Positions 33,709-42,915 of a stretch of 64,000 bases of DNA are shown piece after piece. Source of the DNA: Mesorhizobium sp. (GTDB lineage: Bacteria > Pseudomonadota > Alphaproteobacteria > Rhizobiales > Rhizobiaceae); the NCBI RefSeq assembly GCF_023954305.1, contig NZ_JAMLIG010000001.1:2810001-2874000 (forward strand). The letters are read 5' to 3'. The translations under genes and the position numbers were made by a program. Position 1 is the stretch's first letter. Each line of letters starts with the position of its first letter. The notes below the pieces were generated by a model. It was not told the DNA's origin. It was given only the letters and a program-made list of their open reading frames with translations, and made no database searches.

Positions 33709-34923
33709 ATGCGGCAGACGTGGCGGTGGTTCGGGCCGAAGGACAAGGTTTCGGTCGAGGATGCGCGCCAGGCCGGTGTCGAGGGCATCGTGACGGCGCT
33801 GCATCACGTGCCGACCGGCGATGTCTGGCGGCCCGAAGAGATCGAGAAGCGGCAGCGCGAGGTGGCGTTCCTGCCCGACGGCTCGATGAGCGGGCTGAGA
33901 TGGGAGGTGGTCGAGAGCCTGCCGGTGTCGGAGGCGATCAAGACCCAGACCGGCCACTTCAAGGCGCATGTCGAGCACTACAGGCGCAGCCTCGCAAACC
34001 TGGCGGCGGGCGGTATCGAGGTGGTCTGCTACAATTTCATGCCGGTGCTGGACTGGACGCGCACCGACCTCGCATGGCGGGTGGCGCATGGCGGTCGCGC
34101 GATGCGGTTCGAACTGCCCGACTTCGCCGCGTTCGACATCCATATCCTGAAGCGCAAGGGCGCGGCCGAGAGCTTTCCGCCTCATGTCGTCGAGGAGGCG
34201 GCGAAGCGCTTCGCCGGCATGAGCGAGGAGCGTCGGAAGCAGCTCGCCTCGAATGTCACGGCGGGCCTTCCCGGCGCGGTGGAAAGCTGGTCGCTGCCGG
34301 AACTCTCCGAGCACTTGGCCAGCTATGACGGCATCTCGCCGGAGCGGCTGCGGCAGAACCTGATCGATTTCCTATCCGAGGTGGTTCCCGTGGCGCAGGA
34401 GCTCGGGGTGAGGCTCTGCTGTCATCCCGACGATCCGCCGTTCCCGCTGCTGGGCTTGCCGCGCATCATGTCGACCGAGGCGGACTATCGTGCGGTGCTG
34501 GAGGCCGTGGACATTCCGGCCAATGGCGTCACGTTCTGCACCGGCTCGCTCGGCGCCCGGCCCGACAACGACCTGCCGGCGATGGTGCGGGCGTTGGCCG
34601 ACCGGATCCACTTCGTCCACCTGCGCAACGTCCGGCGCGACAGCGAGGACGTGCCGTGCTCCTTCTTCGAGGACGAGCATCTGGGCGGACAGACCGACAT
34701 GGTCGCTGTGGTGGCGGAATTGCTGGCGGAAGAGAAGCGGCGGAGGGCCGCCGGACGCGCGGATGCCGAGATCCCGATGCGGCCGGACCACGGCCAGGAC
34801 ATCCTCGACGACCTGAAGCGCGGCGCGCAGCCCGGCTATCCGGCGATCGGGCGGCTGAAGGGGCTGGCGGAACTGCGCGGCGTCATGGCGGCGCTGGGGC
34901 ATCCGGTGGCGGGGAGGGCGTGA
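33709..34923 (+). CDS. uxuA: Mannonate dehydratase
   Basis: Enzyme of 404 residues that dehydrates D-mannonate to 2-keto-3-deoxygluconate in hexuronate catabolism. The start MRQTWRWFGPKDKVSVEDARQAG follows a perfect GAGGAGG. Family blocks include GIEVVCYNFMPVLDWTRTDL, LCCHPDDPPFPLLGLPRI, FCTGSLGARPDNDL and IHFVHLRN, ending in RPDHGQDIL with metal-site His/Asp residues. The length is typical. It forms an operon with the fructuronate reductase downstream. Confidence 0.96.
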   Translation: MRQTWRWFGPKDKVSVEDARQAGVEGIVTALHHVPTGDVWRPEEIEKRQREVAFLPDGSMSGLRWEVVESLPVSEAIKTQTGHFKAHVEHYRRSLANLAAGGIEVVCYNFMPVLDWTRTDLAWRVAHGGRAMRFELPDFAAFDIHILKRKGAAESFPPHVVEEAAKRFAGMSEERRKQLASNVTAGLPGAVESWSLPELSEHLASYDGISPERLRQNLIDFLSEVVPVAQELGVRLCCHPDDPPFPLLGLPRIMSTEADYRAVLEAVDIPANGVTFCTGSLGARPDNDLPAMVRALADRIHFVHLRNVRRDSEDVPCSFFEDEHLGGQTDMVAVVAELLAEEKRRRAAGRADAEIPMRPDHGQDILDDLKRGAQPGYPAIGRLKGLAELRGVMAALGHPVAGRA

Positions 34924-34929
34924 TGCGCT

Positions 34930-35008
34930 GGGGACAGTTTGCTTTCTGTCCGCGGAAAGACTCTGCGGCTCCAATGCTGGCTCTGGCGGAAAAAAGTAAA
35001 CTGTCCCC
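34930..35008. repeat. Inverted repeat between uxuA and uxuB
   Basis: GGGGACAGTTT (34930-34940) and its exact reverse complement AAACTGTCCCC (34998-35008) enclose 57 bases with a CGCGGA/TCTGCGG-type inner fold. It fills nearly the whole intergenic gap and has a composition unlike the flanking genes. It looks like a small palindromic mobile remnant. Confidence 0.6.
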
Positions 35009-35020
35009 GGGAGCGTCGCC

Positions 35021-36490
35021 ATGACCCGGCTCTCCTCCGCCTCCTCGCTCCCCGCCACGGTCCAAGCCCCAGCCTATAACCGCGCGACGCGCGGGTCGGG
35101 CATCGTGCATCTCGGCACCGGCGCGTTCCACAAGGCGCATCAGGCGGTCTACACCGACGACGCGCTGGCCGAGGGCGGCGACTGGATGATCACCGGCGTC
35201 TCGCTGCGCTCCGGCGACGTCGCCGACCAGCTCAATCCGCAGGACGGGCTCTACACGCTCATCGTGCGCGGGCAGGAGGGCACATCGGCGCGGGTGATCG
35301 GCTCCATCGCGCGCGTGCTGGTGGCGCCGCGCGAGCCGGAGGCGGTGCTTGCAGCGCTGACCGCGCCGCAGACGAAGATCGTCAGCCTGACGATCACCGA
35401 GAAAGGCTACGGCGTCGATCCGAAGACGGGCGGGTTGGACCGGGCGCATCCCTCGATCGCGCCCGACCTGGCGAACCCGCGCAAGCCGACGGGCGCGGTG
35501 GGCTTTCTCGTCGAGGCACTGCGGCTGCGGCGGGAGCTGGGGATCTCTCCCTTTACCGCGCTCTGCTGCGACAACCTCCCGCACAACGGCAAGGTGCTGA
35601 AGCGGCTGGTCGGCGAGTTCGCGTCGGCGGTCGATGCCGATCTCGGCGTCTGGATCGATGCGAACGTCACGTTCCCCTCCACAATGGTCGACCGGATCAC
35701 GCCGGCCAGTACCGAAACGACTTTCGCGGATGCCCGAAGGCTGACCGGCTGCGACGACCGCGCGGCGGTGGAGACCGAACCGTTCACGCAGTGGGTGATC
35801 GAGGACGATTTCGTCGCCGGCCGGCCGGCGTGGGAAGTGGGCGGAGCGATCTTCGCCAGGGACGTCGCGCCGTACGAGAAGATGAAGCTGAGGATGCTCA
35901 ACGGCGCGCATTCGATGCTCGCCTATTCCGGCTACATTGCGGGGCATCAGTATGTCCGCGATGTGATGCGGGATACGGCACTAGCCCGGCTCGTGGCACG
36001 GCACATGGATGCGGCCTCGCGCACGCTGGACCCGGTGCCCGGTGTTGACCTCGCAGCCTACAAGGCCGACCTGCTCGCGCGATTCGCCAATCCCGCGATC
36101 GCCCACCAGACCTACCAGATCGCCATGGACGGGACGCAAAAACTGCCCCAGCGGCTGATCGAACCGGCAATGGCCACGCTGCGCGCGGGCGGATCGCTGG
36201 ACGCCTATGCCTTCGCCGTGGCGGCCTGGATGCGGTACTGTCTGGGCATGGACGAACAGGGCCGGACATATGCGCTGCGCGACCCGCGCGAGGCGGAGAT
36301 CGCCACGCTGCTGGGCGAGGCGGGAAACGATTCCGCGTCGATCGTCGACCGTCTGCTCGGCCTGCCCGGACTCTTCCCCGACGACCTCGCCACGGCGCCG
36401 GAGTGGCGCAAAGCCGTGCAGTCTCGGTTGGAGAGGATGCTGGCGGACGGGATGCGCAAGGCGATCGAGCGCGAGACGCGGGCGGCTTAG
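35021..36490 (+). CDS. uxuB: Mannitol dehydrogenase-family fructuronate reductase
   Basis: NAD-dependent reductase of 489 residues for D-fructuronate to D-mannonate. The N-terminal Rossmann part shows GIVHLGTGAFHKAHQAVY. The middle carries TITEKGYGVDPKTG and CCDNLPHNGKVLKRL, and the catalytic-domain block FPSTMVDRITPAST follows. KMKLRMLNGAHSMLAYSGYIAG contains the conserved Lys/Asn/His triad. It completes the uxuAB pair; neither the isomerase uxaC nor the 2-keto-3-deoxygluconate kinase is in the window. Confidence 0.95.
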   Translation: MTRLSSASSLPATVQAPAYNRATRGSGIVHLGTGAFHKAHQAVYTDDALAEGGDWMITGVSLRSGDVADQLNPQDGLYTLIVRGQEGTSARVIGSIARVLVAPREPEAVLAALTAPQTKIVSLTITEKGYGVDPKTGGLDRAHPSIAPDLANPRKPTGAVGFLVEALRLRRELGISPFTALCCDNLPHNGKVLKRLVGEFASAVDADLGVWIDANVTFPSTMVDRITPASTETTFADARRLTGCDDRAAVETEPFTQWVIEDDFVAGRPAWEVGGAIFARDVAPYEKMKLRMLNGAHSMLAYSGYIAGHQYVRDVMRDTALARLVARHMDAASRTLDPVPGVDLAAYKADLLARFANPAIAHQTYQIAMDGTQKLPQRLIEPAMATLRAGGSLDAYAFAVAAWMRYCLGMDEQGRTYALRDPREAEIATLLGEAGNDSASIVDRLLGLPGLFPDDLATAPEWRKAVQSRLERMLADGMRKAIERETRAA

Positions 36491-36493
36491 AGC

Positions 36494-36530
36494 GCCTTGT
36501 CCTTCTCCCCTTGTGGGAGAAGGACAAGGC
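36494..36530. terminator. Strong hairpin between convergent uxuB and iclR genes
   Basis: Perfect 16-bp stem GCCTTGTCCTTCTCCC / GGGAGAAGGACAAGGC with a 5-nt loop, lying between two convergent stop codons. It lacks a T-run but could serve both directions. Its CCTTCTCCC arm resembles the core of the palindromic elements at 45820. Confidence 0.65.
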
Positions 36531-36534
36531 GGCG

Positions 36535-37335
36535 CTACTGCACCACGAAATACTCCTCAATCCGCTCCGCCGCCTGCCGCAGCACCGGCAGCATGTCGCG
36601 TCGCATTTCCTCGACGGTATGTCGGGCCGTCTGGGTCGACACGTTGATCGCCGCGACGGTGCGGCCCGCGCGATCGCGGATCGGCACGGCGATCGAGCGC
36701 AGGCCGAGTTCCAGTTCCTCGTCGACCAACGCATAACCGTCGGCGCGCGCCGCACGGATCGCGGCGGCGAGCGCGGCCGGATCGGCGAGCGACTTCGGGG
36801 TGAGGAGGGTTGGCGCCGAGCGGCGGGCGAAGCCGTCGATCTCCGCGTCGGGCAGTCCGGCGGCGAGCACCCGGCCCATCGAGGTGCACCAGGCAGGCAG
36901 GCGCGTGCCAACATGCAGCGCTACCGACAGGATGCGGGTCGAGCCGACGCGCGCGACATAGACCACGTCGAGATCGGAGAGGACGGCGGCCGAGCAGGAC
37001 TCGTTGAGCCGCCCGGACACCTCCCGCATGCAGGGCTCGGCGAAGGTCCAGAGCGAGGCGCCGCCGATCCAGGTGCGGGCGACCGACAACAGGCGCGGCG
37101 ACAGGCGGAAGGTTCGCCCGTCCTGCAATGCATAGCCGGACGCGACCAGGGTCAGCAGATAACGCCGCGCGCCGGCGCGGGTGAGAGCCGCGGCCTCGGC
37201 CATTTCGGTCAGCGTCATGCCGTCGGCATGCGCTGCGAGTATCTCCAGCACACCGAGGCCCTTTTCCAGCGCGCCGACGCGGTCGCGGTCGTGGCTTGCG
37301 GCGTCGGATGCGGTTGACTCCGCAATGAGGTTCAT
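36535..37335 (-). CDS. IclR-family regulator, PcaR-like
   Basis: Regulator of 266 residues with an N-terminal winged helix (GVLEILAAHADGMTLTEMAEAAALTRAGARRYLLTLVASGYA) and a C-terminal IclR effector domain (about 95-260). STRILSVALHVGTRLPAWCTSMGRVLAA is typical of the PcaR/PcaU/PobR branch. It is divergent from pcaIJF across 66 bp containing a perfect palindrome. In known members the effector is beta-ketoadipate or protocatechuate, and the protein activates pca genes. Confidence 0.93.
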   Translation of the reverse strand: MNLIAESTASDAASHDRDRVGALEKGLGVLEILAAHADGMTLTEMAEAAALTRAGARRYLLTLVASGYALQDGRTFRLSPRLLSVARTWIGGASLWTFAEPCMREVSGRLNESCSAAVLSDLDVVYVARVGSTRILSVALHVGTRLPAWCTSMGRVLAAGLPDAEIDGFARRSAPTLLTPKSLADPAALAAAIRAARADGYALVDEELELGLRSIAVPIRDRAGRTVAAINVSTQTARHTVEEMRRDMLPVLRQAAERIEEYFVVQ

Positions 37336-37361
37336 TTAATCAGTATCGCATAGAAAACATT

Positions 37362-37378
37362 TGTTCGCAATGCGAACA
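37362..37378. promoter_or_regulatory. 17-bp perfect palindrome, probable IclR/PcaR operator
   Basis: TGTTCGCA-A-TGCGAACA lies in the iclR/pcaI divergent region. It also carries part of the likely iclR -35 box: TTGCGA, 17 bases, GATACT on the minus strand. It resembles the GTTCG...CGAAC sites of the IclR family. Confidence 0.65.
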
Positions 37379-37401
37379 TACCGACGGCGACGGGAGCGAG
37401 G

Positions 37402-38118
37402 ATGAGCAGGATCTATCCCAGTCCGGAAGCGGCGCTGGACTGTATCGAGGACGGCATGTCCGTCATGATCGGCGGGTTCGGCGGGGCGGGCGCGCCGATC
37501 GAGCTGATCCACGCATTGGTCGAGCGCTACAAGGCGACGGGATCGCCGGGAAATCTCACCGTCATCAACAACAATGCCGGCAACGGCGCGATCGGCATCG
37601 CGGCGATGATCTATGCCGGCATGGTGGCCAAGATGGTCTGCTCCTTCCCGCGCTCGTCGGATCCTAAGGCGTTCACCGACGCCTATCTCGCCGGAGAGAT
37701 CGGGCTGGAGCTGGTGCCGCAGGGCACGCTTGCCGAGCGCATCCGCGCGGGCGGTGCGGGCATTCCGGCCTTCTATACGCCGACCAGCTATGGCACGCAG
37801 GTTGCCGAGGGAAAGCCGCAGGCCGAATTCGAGGGCCGGATGTACGTGCAGGAGCGCTGGCTCAAGGCCGACGTCGCGATCATCAAGGCCGAAGTGGCCG
37901 ACCGCAAGGGCAACCTCACCTACCGCAAGGCGGCGCGCAATTTCTCGCCGCTGATGGCAATGGCGGCGAAGACGACGATCGTGCAGGCGAGCCGGGTGGT
38001 AGAGCCGGGCGGGATCGATCCGGAGCATGTCGTGACGCCCGGCATCTTCGTCAATCGGATCGTCGAGGTGCCGAATCCCGCCCAGGAAGAGGCGCTGCTG
38101 CGCGCGGGAGCGAAGTGA
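37402..38118 (+). CDS. pcaI: 3-oxoadipate CoA-transferase subunit A
   Basis: Alpha subunit of 238 residues of the enzyme that moves CoA from succinyl-CoA to 3-oxoadipate. The N-terminal glycine-rich block MIGGFGGAGAPIELIHAL and ENNAGNGAIG-like NNNAGNGAIGIAAM are typical of CoA-transferase family I A subunits. It is coupled to pcaJ by a 4-bp overlap. With pcaJ and pcaF it performs the last two steps of the beta-ketoadipate pathway. Confidence 0.95.
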   Translation: MSRIYPSPEAALDCIEDGMSVMIGGFGGAGAPIELIHALVERYKATGSPGNLTVINNNAGNGAIGIAAMIYAGMVAKMVCSFPRSSDPKAFTDAYLAGEIGLELVPQGTLAERIRAGGAGIPAFYTPTSYGTQVAEGKPQAEFEGRMYVQERWLKADVAIIKAEVADRKGNLTYRKAARNFSPLMAMAAKTTIVQASRVVEPGGIDPEHVVTPGIFVNRIVEVPNPAQEEALLRAGAK

Positions 38119-38789
38119 TGGTGAAGAAGCTTTCCAACGCACAGATCGCCTGGCGCGCCGCACAGGACCTGCCGGACGGAGCCTATGTCAACCTCGGCAT
38201 CGGCTTCCCCGAGATGATCGCCAAGTTCAAGCCGCAAGGCCGCGAAGTCGTCTACCACACCGAGAACGGCATACTCGACTTCGGCGAGGCGCCGCCCGCC
38301 GGCGAGGAGGACTGGGACCTCATCAATGCCGGCAAGAAGGCGGTGACGTTGAACCCCGGCGCCTCGTTTTTCCACCATGCGGATTCTTTCGCGATGGTGC
38401 GCGGCGGACATCTCGACGTCGCCGTGCTCGGCGCCTACGAGGTGGCCGAGAACGGCGATCTCGCCAACTGGAGCACGGGCCCCGGCTCGGTGCCGGCGGT
38501 CGGCGGCGCCATGGACCTCGTGCATGGGGCCAAGCAGGTCTGGGTGGTCACCGACCACACGACCAAGGACGGCAAGCCGAAGCTGCTCAAGCAGTGCCGC
38601 CTGCCGCTGACCGGCGTCGGCTGCGTCACCACCGTCTTTACCAGCCTGGCCGTCATCGACATCAAGGGCGGCCAGTTTCACCTGCGTGAAAAGCTGCCGG
38701 GCATGAGCCTCGACGAGCTGCAGGCCTTGACCGACGGGACGCTGGTGGCCGATGCCGCCGTGAAAGACCTGATCGTACCGGAGCTGTGA
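38115..38789 (+). CDS. pcaJ: 3-oxoadipate CoA-transferase subunit B
   Basis: Beta subunit of 224 residues. The catalytic Glu lies in VVYHTENGILDFGEAP, preceded by YVNLGIGFPEMIAKF. The C-terminal GVGCVTTVFTSLAVIDIKGGQFHLREKLPG is family-specific. It follows pcaI with an ATGA overlap and precedes pcaF by one base. Confidence 0.95.
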   Translation: MMVKKLSNAQIAWRAAQDLPDGAYVNLGIGFPEMIAKFKPQGREVVYHTENGILDFGEAPPAGEEDWDLINAGKKAVTLNPGASFFHHADSFAMVRGGHLDVAVLGAYEVAENGDLANWSTGPGSVPAVGGAMDLVHGAKQVWVVTDHTTKDGKPKLLKQCRLPLTGVGCVTTVFTSLAVIDIKGGQFHLREKLPGMSLDELQALTDGTLVADAAVKDLIVPEL

Positions 38790-38790
38790 G

Positions 38791-39999
38791 ATGCGCGACG
38801 CCTACATCTGCGACTATATCCGCACGCCGATCGGCCGTTTCGGCGGGTCGCTCGCCCAGGTGCGCGCCGACGATCTCGGCGCGGTTCCGCTGAGGGCGCT
38901 GGTCGAGCGCAATGCAGGAATGGACTGGGCGGCCGTCGACGACGTCGTCTATGGCTGCGCCAACCAGGCGGGCGAGGACAACCGCAACGTGGCGCGGATG
39001 GCGCTGCTTCTGGCCGGCCTGCCGAAGGAAATCCCCGGCTCGACGGTCAACCGGCTGTGCGGCTCCGGCATGGACGCGCTCGGCATCGCCGCGCGGGCGA
39101 TCAAGTCCGGCGAGGCCGAACTGATGATTGCCGGCGGCGTCGAGTCGATGAGCCGCGCCCCCTTTGTCATGCCGAAGGCGTCGGAGGCGTTTTCGCGCAA
39201 TGCCGAAATCTACGACACGACGATCGGCTGGCGCTTCGTCAATCCGTTGATGAAGAAGATGTACGGCGTCGATTCGATGCCCGAGACCGGCGAAAACGTG
39301 GCGGAAGAGTTCGGCGTGTCGAGGCAGGCGCAGGACGCTTTCGCAGTGCGCAGCCAGGACAAGGCGGTCGCCGCGCAGAACTCCGGCCGGCTCGGCATGG
39401 AAATCACGCCGGTGACGATCCCGCAGCGCAAGGGCGATCCGGTCATCGTCTCGAAGGACGAGCATCCGCGCGCCGGCACGACACTGGAATCGCTGGCCAA
39501 GTTGCCGACACCTTTCAAGAAGGAAGGCGGCACGGTGACGGCGGGCAATGCGTCGGGCGTCAATGACGGGGCGGCGGCGCTGATCGTCGCCTCGGCCGAG
39601 GCGGCCAAGAAATACGGCTTGACGCCGATCGCGCGGGTGCTCGGCGTGGCGACCGCGGGCGTCGCGCCGCGCATCATGGGCATCGGCCCGGCGCCGGCGA
39701 CGCAGAAGCTGTGCGCCCGGCTTGGCCTGAAACCTACCGATTTCGACGTGATCGAACTCAACGAAGCCTTTGCCTCCCAGGGCATCGCCGTGCTGCGCGA
39801 ACTCGGGATTGCCGAGGACGCGGCGCACGTCAATCCGAATGGCGGCGCGATCGCGCTCGGTCATCCGCTCGGCATGTCGGGCGCCCGGATCGCCGGCACG
39901 GCGGCGCTGCAACTGCGCGAGACCGGCGGCAGGCTGGCGCTCGCCACCATGTGCATCGGCGTCGGGCAGGGCATCGCGATTGCGCTCGAGAGGGTGTGA
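38791..39999 (+). CDS. pcaF: 3-oxoadipyl-CoA thiolase
   Basis: Thiolase of 402 residues cleaving 3-oxoadipyl-CoA to succinyl-CoA and acetyl-CoA. The N-terminus MRDAYICDYIRTPIGRFGG is the PcaF form. The nucleophilic Cys is in NRLCGSGMDAL, the His in VNPNGGAIALGHPLGMSGAR and the second Cys in MCIGVGQGIAIALE. The gene ends shortly before a long palindromic element. Upper-pathway pca genes (pcaGHCBD) are not in the window. Confidence 0.95.
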   Translation: MRDAYICDYIRTPIGRFGGSLAQVRADDLGAVPLRALVERNAGMDWAAVDDVVYGCANQAGEDNRNVARMALLLAGLPKEIPGSTVNRLCGSGMDALGIAARAIKSGEAELMIAGGVESMSRAPFVMPKASEAFSRNAEIYDTTIGWRFVNPLMKKMYGVDSMPETGENVAEEFGVSRQAQDAFAVRSQDKAVAAQNSGRLGMEITPVTIPQRKGDPVIVSKDEHPRAGTTLESLAKLPTPFKKEGGTVTAGNASGVNDGAAALIVASAEAAKKYGLTPIARVLGVATAGVAPRIMGIGPAPATQKLCARLGLKPTDFDVIELNEAFASQGIAVLRELGIAEDAAHVNPNGGAIALGHPLGMSGARIAGTAALQLRETGGRLALATMCIGVGQGIAIALERV

Positions 40000-40024
40000 G
40001 ATAGGGCTGACTATACGCCTGGTA

Positions 40025-40188
40025 CCCCCTCACCCGGCCTCCGCTTCGCTCGGCCACCCTCTCCCCAAGGGGAGAGGAGATCTGCGACGCTCTCGGCTAA
40101 TCTCCATTCCAGATGGCAAAGCCGGCGGCAAACCTCCTCTCCCCTTGGGGAGAGGGTGGCCGAGCGAAGCGGAGGCCGGGTGAGGGGG
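40025..40188. repeat. Palindromic element, copy 3 (pcaF 3' side): perfect 53-bp inverted arms
   Basis: Arms 40025-40077 and 40136-40188 are exact reverse complements around a 58-base centre. Each arm has three parts: CCCCCTCACCCGG, the small TCCGCTTCGCTCGG hairpin, and CTCTCCCC-AA-GGGGAGAG. It lies between two convergent genes. Confidence 0.9.
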
Positions 40189-40229
40189 CAGGCGGTTGGT
40201 AAGGGCGGACGGATGAAGTTTGCCGCGCT

Positions 40230-40760
40230 TCAAAGATCCCGCACGAAATACCGCACCGTTCGCTCGCCGCCGTAGATCGCGGCCGATCCCACCTCGCGAA
40301 AGCCCATCGCGGCATGAAACGCGTCGGAGCCCGGATTGGGCGGGTCGGAATTGACCTCGCAGGTCACGACCGTATGGCCCGCGGCGCGGGCCTTTTCGAA
40401 CAGCGTCTCGTAGAAGGCGCGGGCGAGGCCGCGGCCGCGGGCATGGCTGGCCACGGCCACGCGGTCGACATAGGCGAAGCGCGCATAGCGGGCCTTGAAC
40501 CAGAGGAAATTTTCGGAATCGTAGTCCGCGTCCTGGTCGAAGGCGAGGAGGAAAGCATCCGCTTCGCCGGCCCGCAGCGCCAGGAACGCCTCGCCGACAA
40601 GGTGGCGCAATTTCGGCAGCTCGAGCCAGGACAGTTCGCGCGCGTGCTCGTTGTTGAGCGCGAGGATGGCGGATAGGTTCGCCTCGCCGATGCGGTCGAG
40701 ATCGGTCACTGCCCGCCTCTGCCCCGCGTTGACCACGCTCTGGGCGGAACGGCCGCCCAT
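40230..40760 (-). CDS. GNAT-family N-acetyltransferase
   Basis: Acetyltransferase of 176 residues starting MGGRSAQSVVNAG after GGAGG. The acetyl-CoA loop is VDRVAVASHARGRGLARAFYETLF (the R/Q-x-x-G-x-G/A pattern as RGRGLA). The C-terminal AFHAAMGFREVGSAAIYGGERTVRYF is the usual strand 6-7 block. It is the last gene of the carnitine-side minus-strand cluster. Its acceptor is unknown, and it may simply be a neighbour. Confidence 0.9.
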   Translation of the reverse strand: MGGRSAQSVVNAGQRRAVTDLDRIGEANLSAILALNNEHARELSWLELPKLRHLVGEAFLALRAGEADAFLLAFDQDADYDSENFLWFKARYARFAYVDRVAVASHARGRGLARAFYETLFEKARAAGHTVVTCEVNSDPPNPGSDAFHAAMGFREVGSAAIYGGERTVRYFVRDL

Positions 40761-40788
40761 GACGCCTCCAATGTTTCCGGCCGAACGA

Positions 40789-41141
40789 TCATTCTGGCGA
40801 CGGCAGGCTCTTGTCCGCCTCACAGCGCCTCAGCGGCAGCGTCTTGCCGGAGTAGACGCGGACGACCGTCTCGTCCGCCTCGTCGACGTCGACGCTAAGG
40901 CAGGCGCAGCCATAGCCGTAATTGCCGTTGGTCGCGACGTACTCGCCCTCGTCGAACTCGGGCACGTTCATCATCACCTCGTCGGGCGCCTCGATGCCCT
41001 GGGTGGCGAGGATCCAGGTCGCATCCTTGTCGGTCAGCCACCAATTGCCGGGCGTCGGATTGACCAGCCAGCCGCAGCGGTTCTCCGCCGCCGGGGCGGG
41101 CGCGAGCGTCAGGGCGAGCAAGGCGGCGGCCAGCAGCGATT

Positions 41142-41145
<4 letters not shown>
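40789..41145 (-). CDS. Small secreted protein, DUF4087-like
   Basis: Protein of 118 residues with a clear signal peptide, MKSLLAAALLALTLAPAPAAA-like, cleaved near Ala20. The mature part, ENRCGWLVNPTPGNWWLTDKDATWIL, contains two CGW/CAC-type Cys pairs and matches the DUF4087 pattern. It starts with an ATGA overlap on the hydrolase gene, so it belongs to that transcript. No function is known. The long open frame extending upstream is a shadow. Confidence 0.8.
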
Positions 41146-42094
<949 letters not shown>

Positions 42095-42098
<4 letters not shown>

Positions 42099-42877
42099 CT
42101 TCCCTTCCACACCGGGTCGCGCTTCTCGGCGAAGGCTTTGAAGCCTTCCAGATTGTCCTCGGAACCGTAGAGGATGTCGACGGTGCGCAGCTGGCGCTTC
42201 GTCACGCGGTTCATCGTGTCCTGGAACTTCGAGCCCTCCGCATCGCGCGCGGTCTCCTTGATCGCGGCGAAGACGAGCGGCGGGCCGGAGGCGAGCAGGC
42301 GCGCGATTTCCCAGACGCGGTCCTCGAGCTTGTCCTTCGGCAGGATTTCGTTGACGAGGCCCCAGCGGTGCGCCTCGTGGGCATCCATCCAGCGGCCGGT
42401 GAGCAGAAGGTCCATGGCGACGTGATAGGGGATGCGCTTCGGCAGCTTGATCGTCGCCGCGTCGGCCAGCGTGCCGGCGCGGATCTCGGGCAGCGCGAAG
42501 GAGGAGTGGTCGGAGGCGTAGATCAGGTCGCAGGACAGCGCCAGCTCGAAGCCGCCGCCCACCGCCATGCCGTTGACGCAGGCGATGACCGGCTTGTTCA
42601 GGTCGCGCAGTTCCTGCAGGCCGGCGAAGCCGCCGACGCCATAGTCGCCATCGACCGCGTCGCCCCCGGCCGCCGCCTTCAGATCCCAGCCGGCGCAGAA
42701 GAATTTTTCTCCCGCCGTCTTCACAATGCAGACGCGCAGCTCCGGGTCGTCGCGGAAGGCCTGGAACGTCTCGCCCATCAGGCGCGAGGTCTTGAGGTCG
42801 ATGGCGTTGGCCTTCGGCCGGTCGAGCGTGACCTCCAGAATCGCGCCCTCGCGGCGGGTGGTGATGACGTCGGTCAT
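42095..42877 (-). CDS. caiD: Enoyl-CoA hydratase family, crotonobetainyl-CoA hydratase (CaiD)-like
   Basis: Crotonase-fold enzyme of 260 residues. The oxyanion-hole block is EKFFCAGWDLKAAAGG and the catalytic region is NGMAVGGGFELALSCDLIYAS, with SSFALPEIRAGTLADAATIKLPKRIPYH closely following the CaiD pattern. CaiD hydrates crotonobetainyl-CoA to L-carnitinyl-CoA. The start follows TGAGGAG. The neighbours (CoA ligase, acyl-CoA dehydrogenase, carnitine dehydrogenase, BKACE) strongly support this role. Confidence 0.88.
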
Positions 42878-42915
42878 GCGGGTCTCCTCATGCGGTGCAG
42901 GGGCGAGGGCGTCGA

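Noticed and set aside
40017..40195. CRISPR-like or transposon-end repeat
   Set aside because: There are only two arms in inverted orientation, no spacer series, no cas genes and no transposase, so it is a palindromic element and not a CRISPR array or an insertion sequence.
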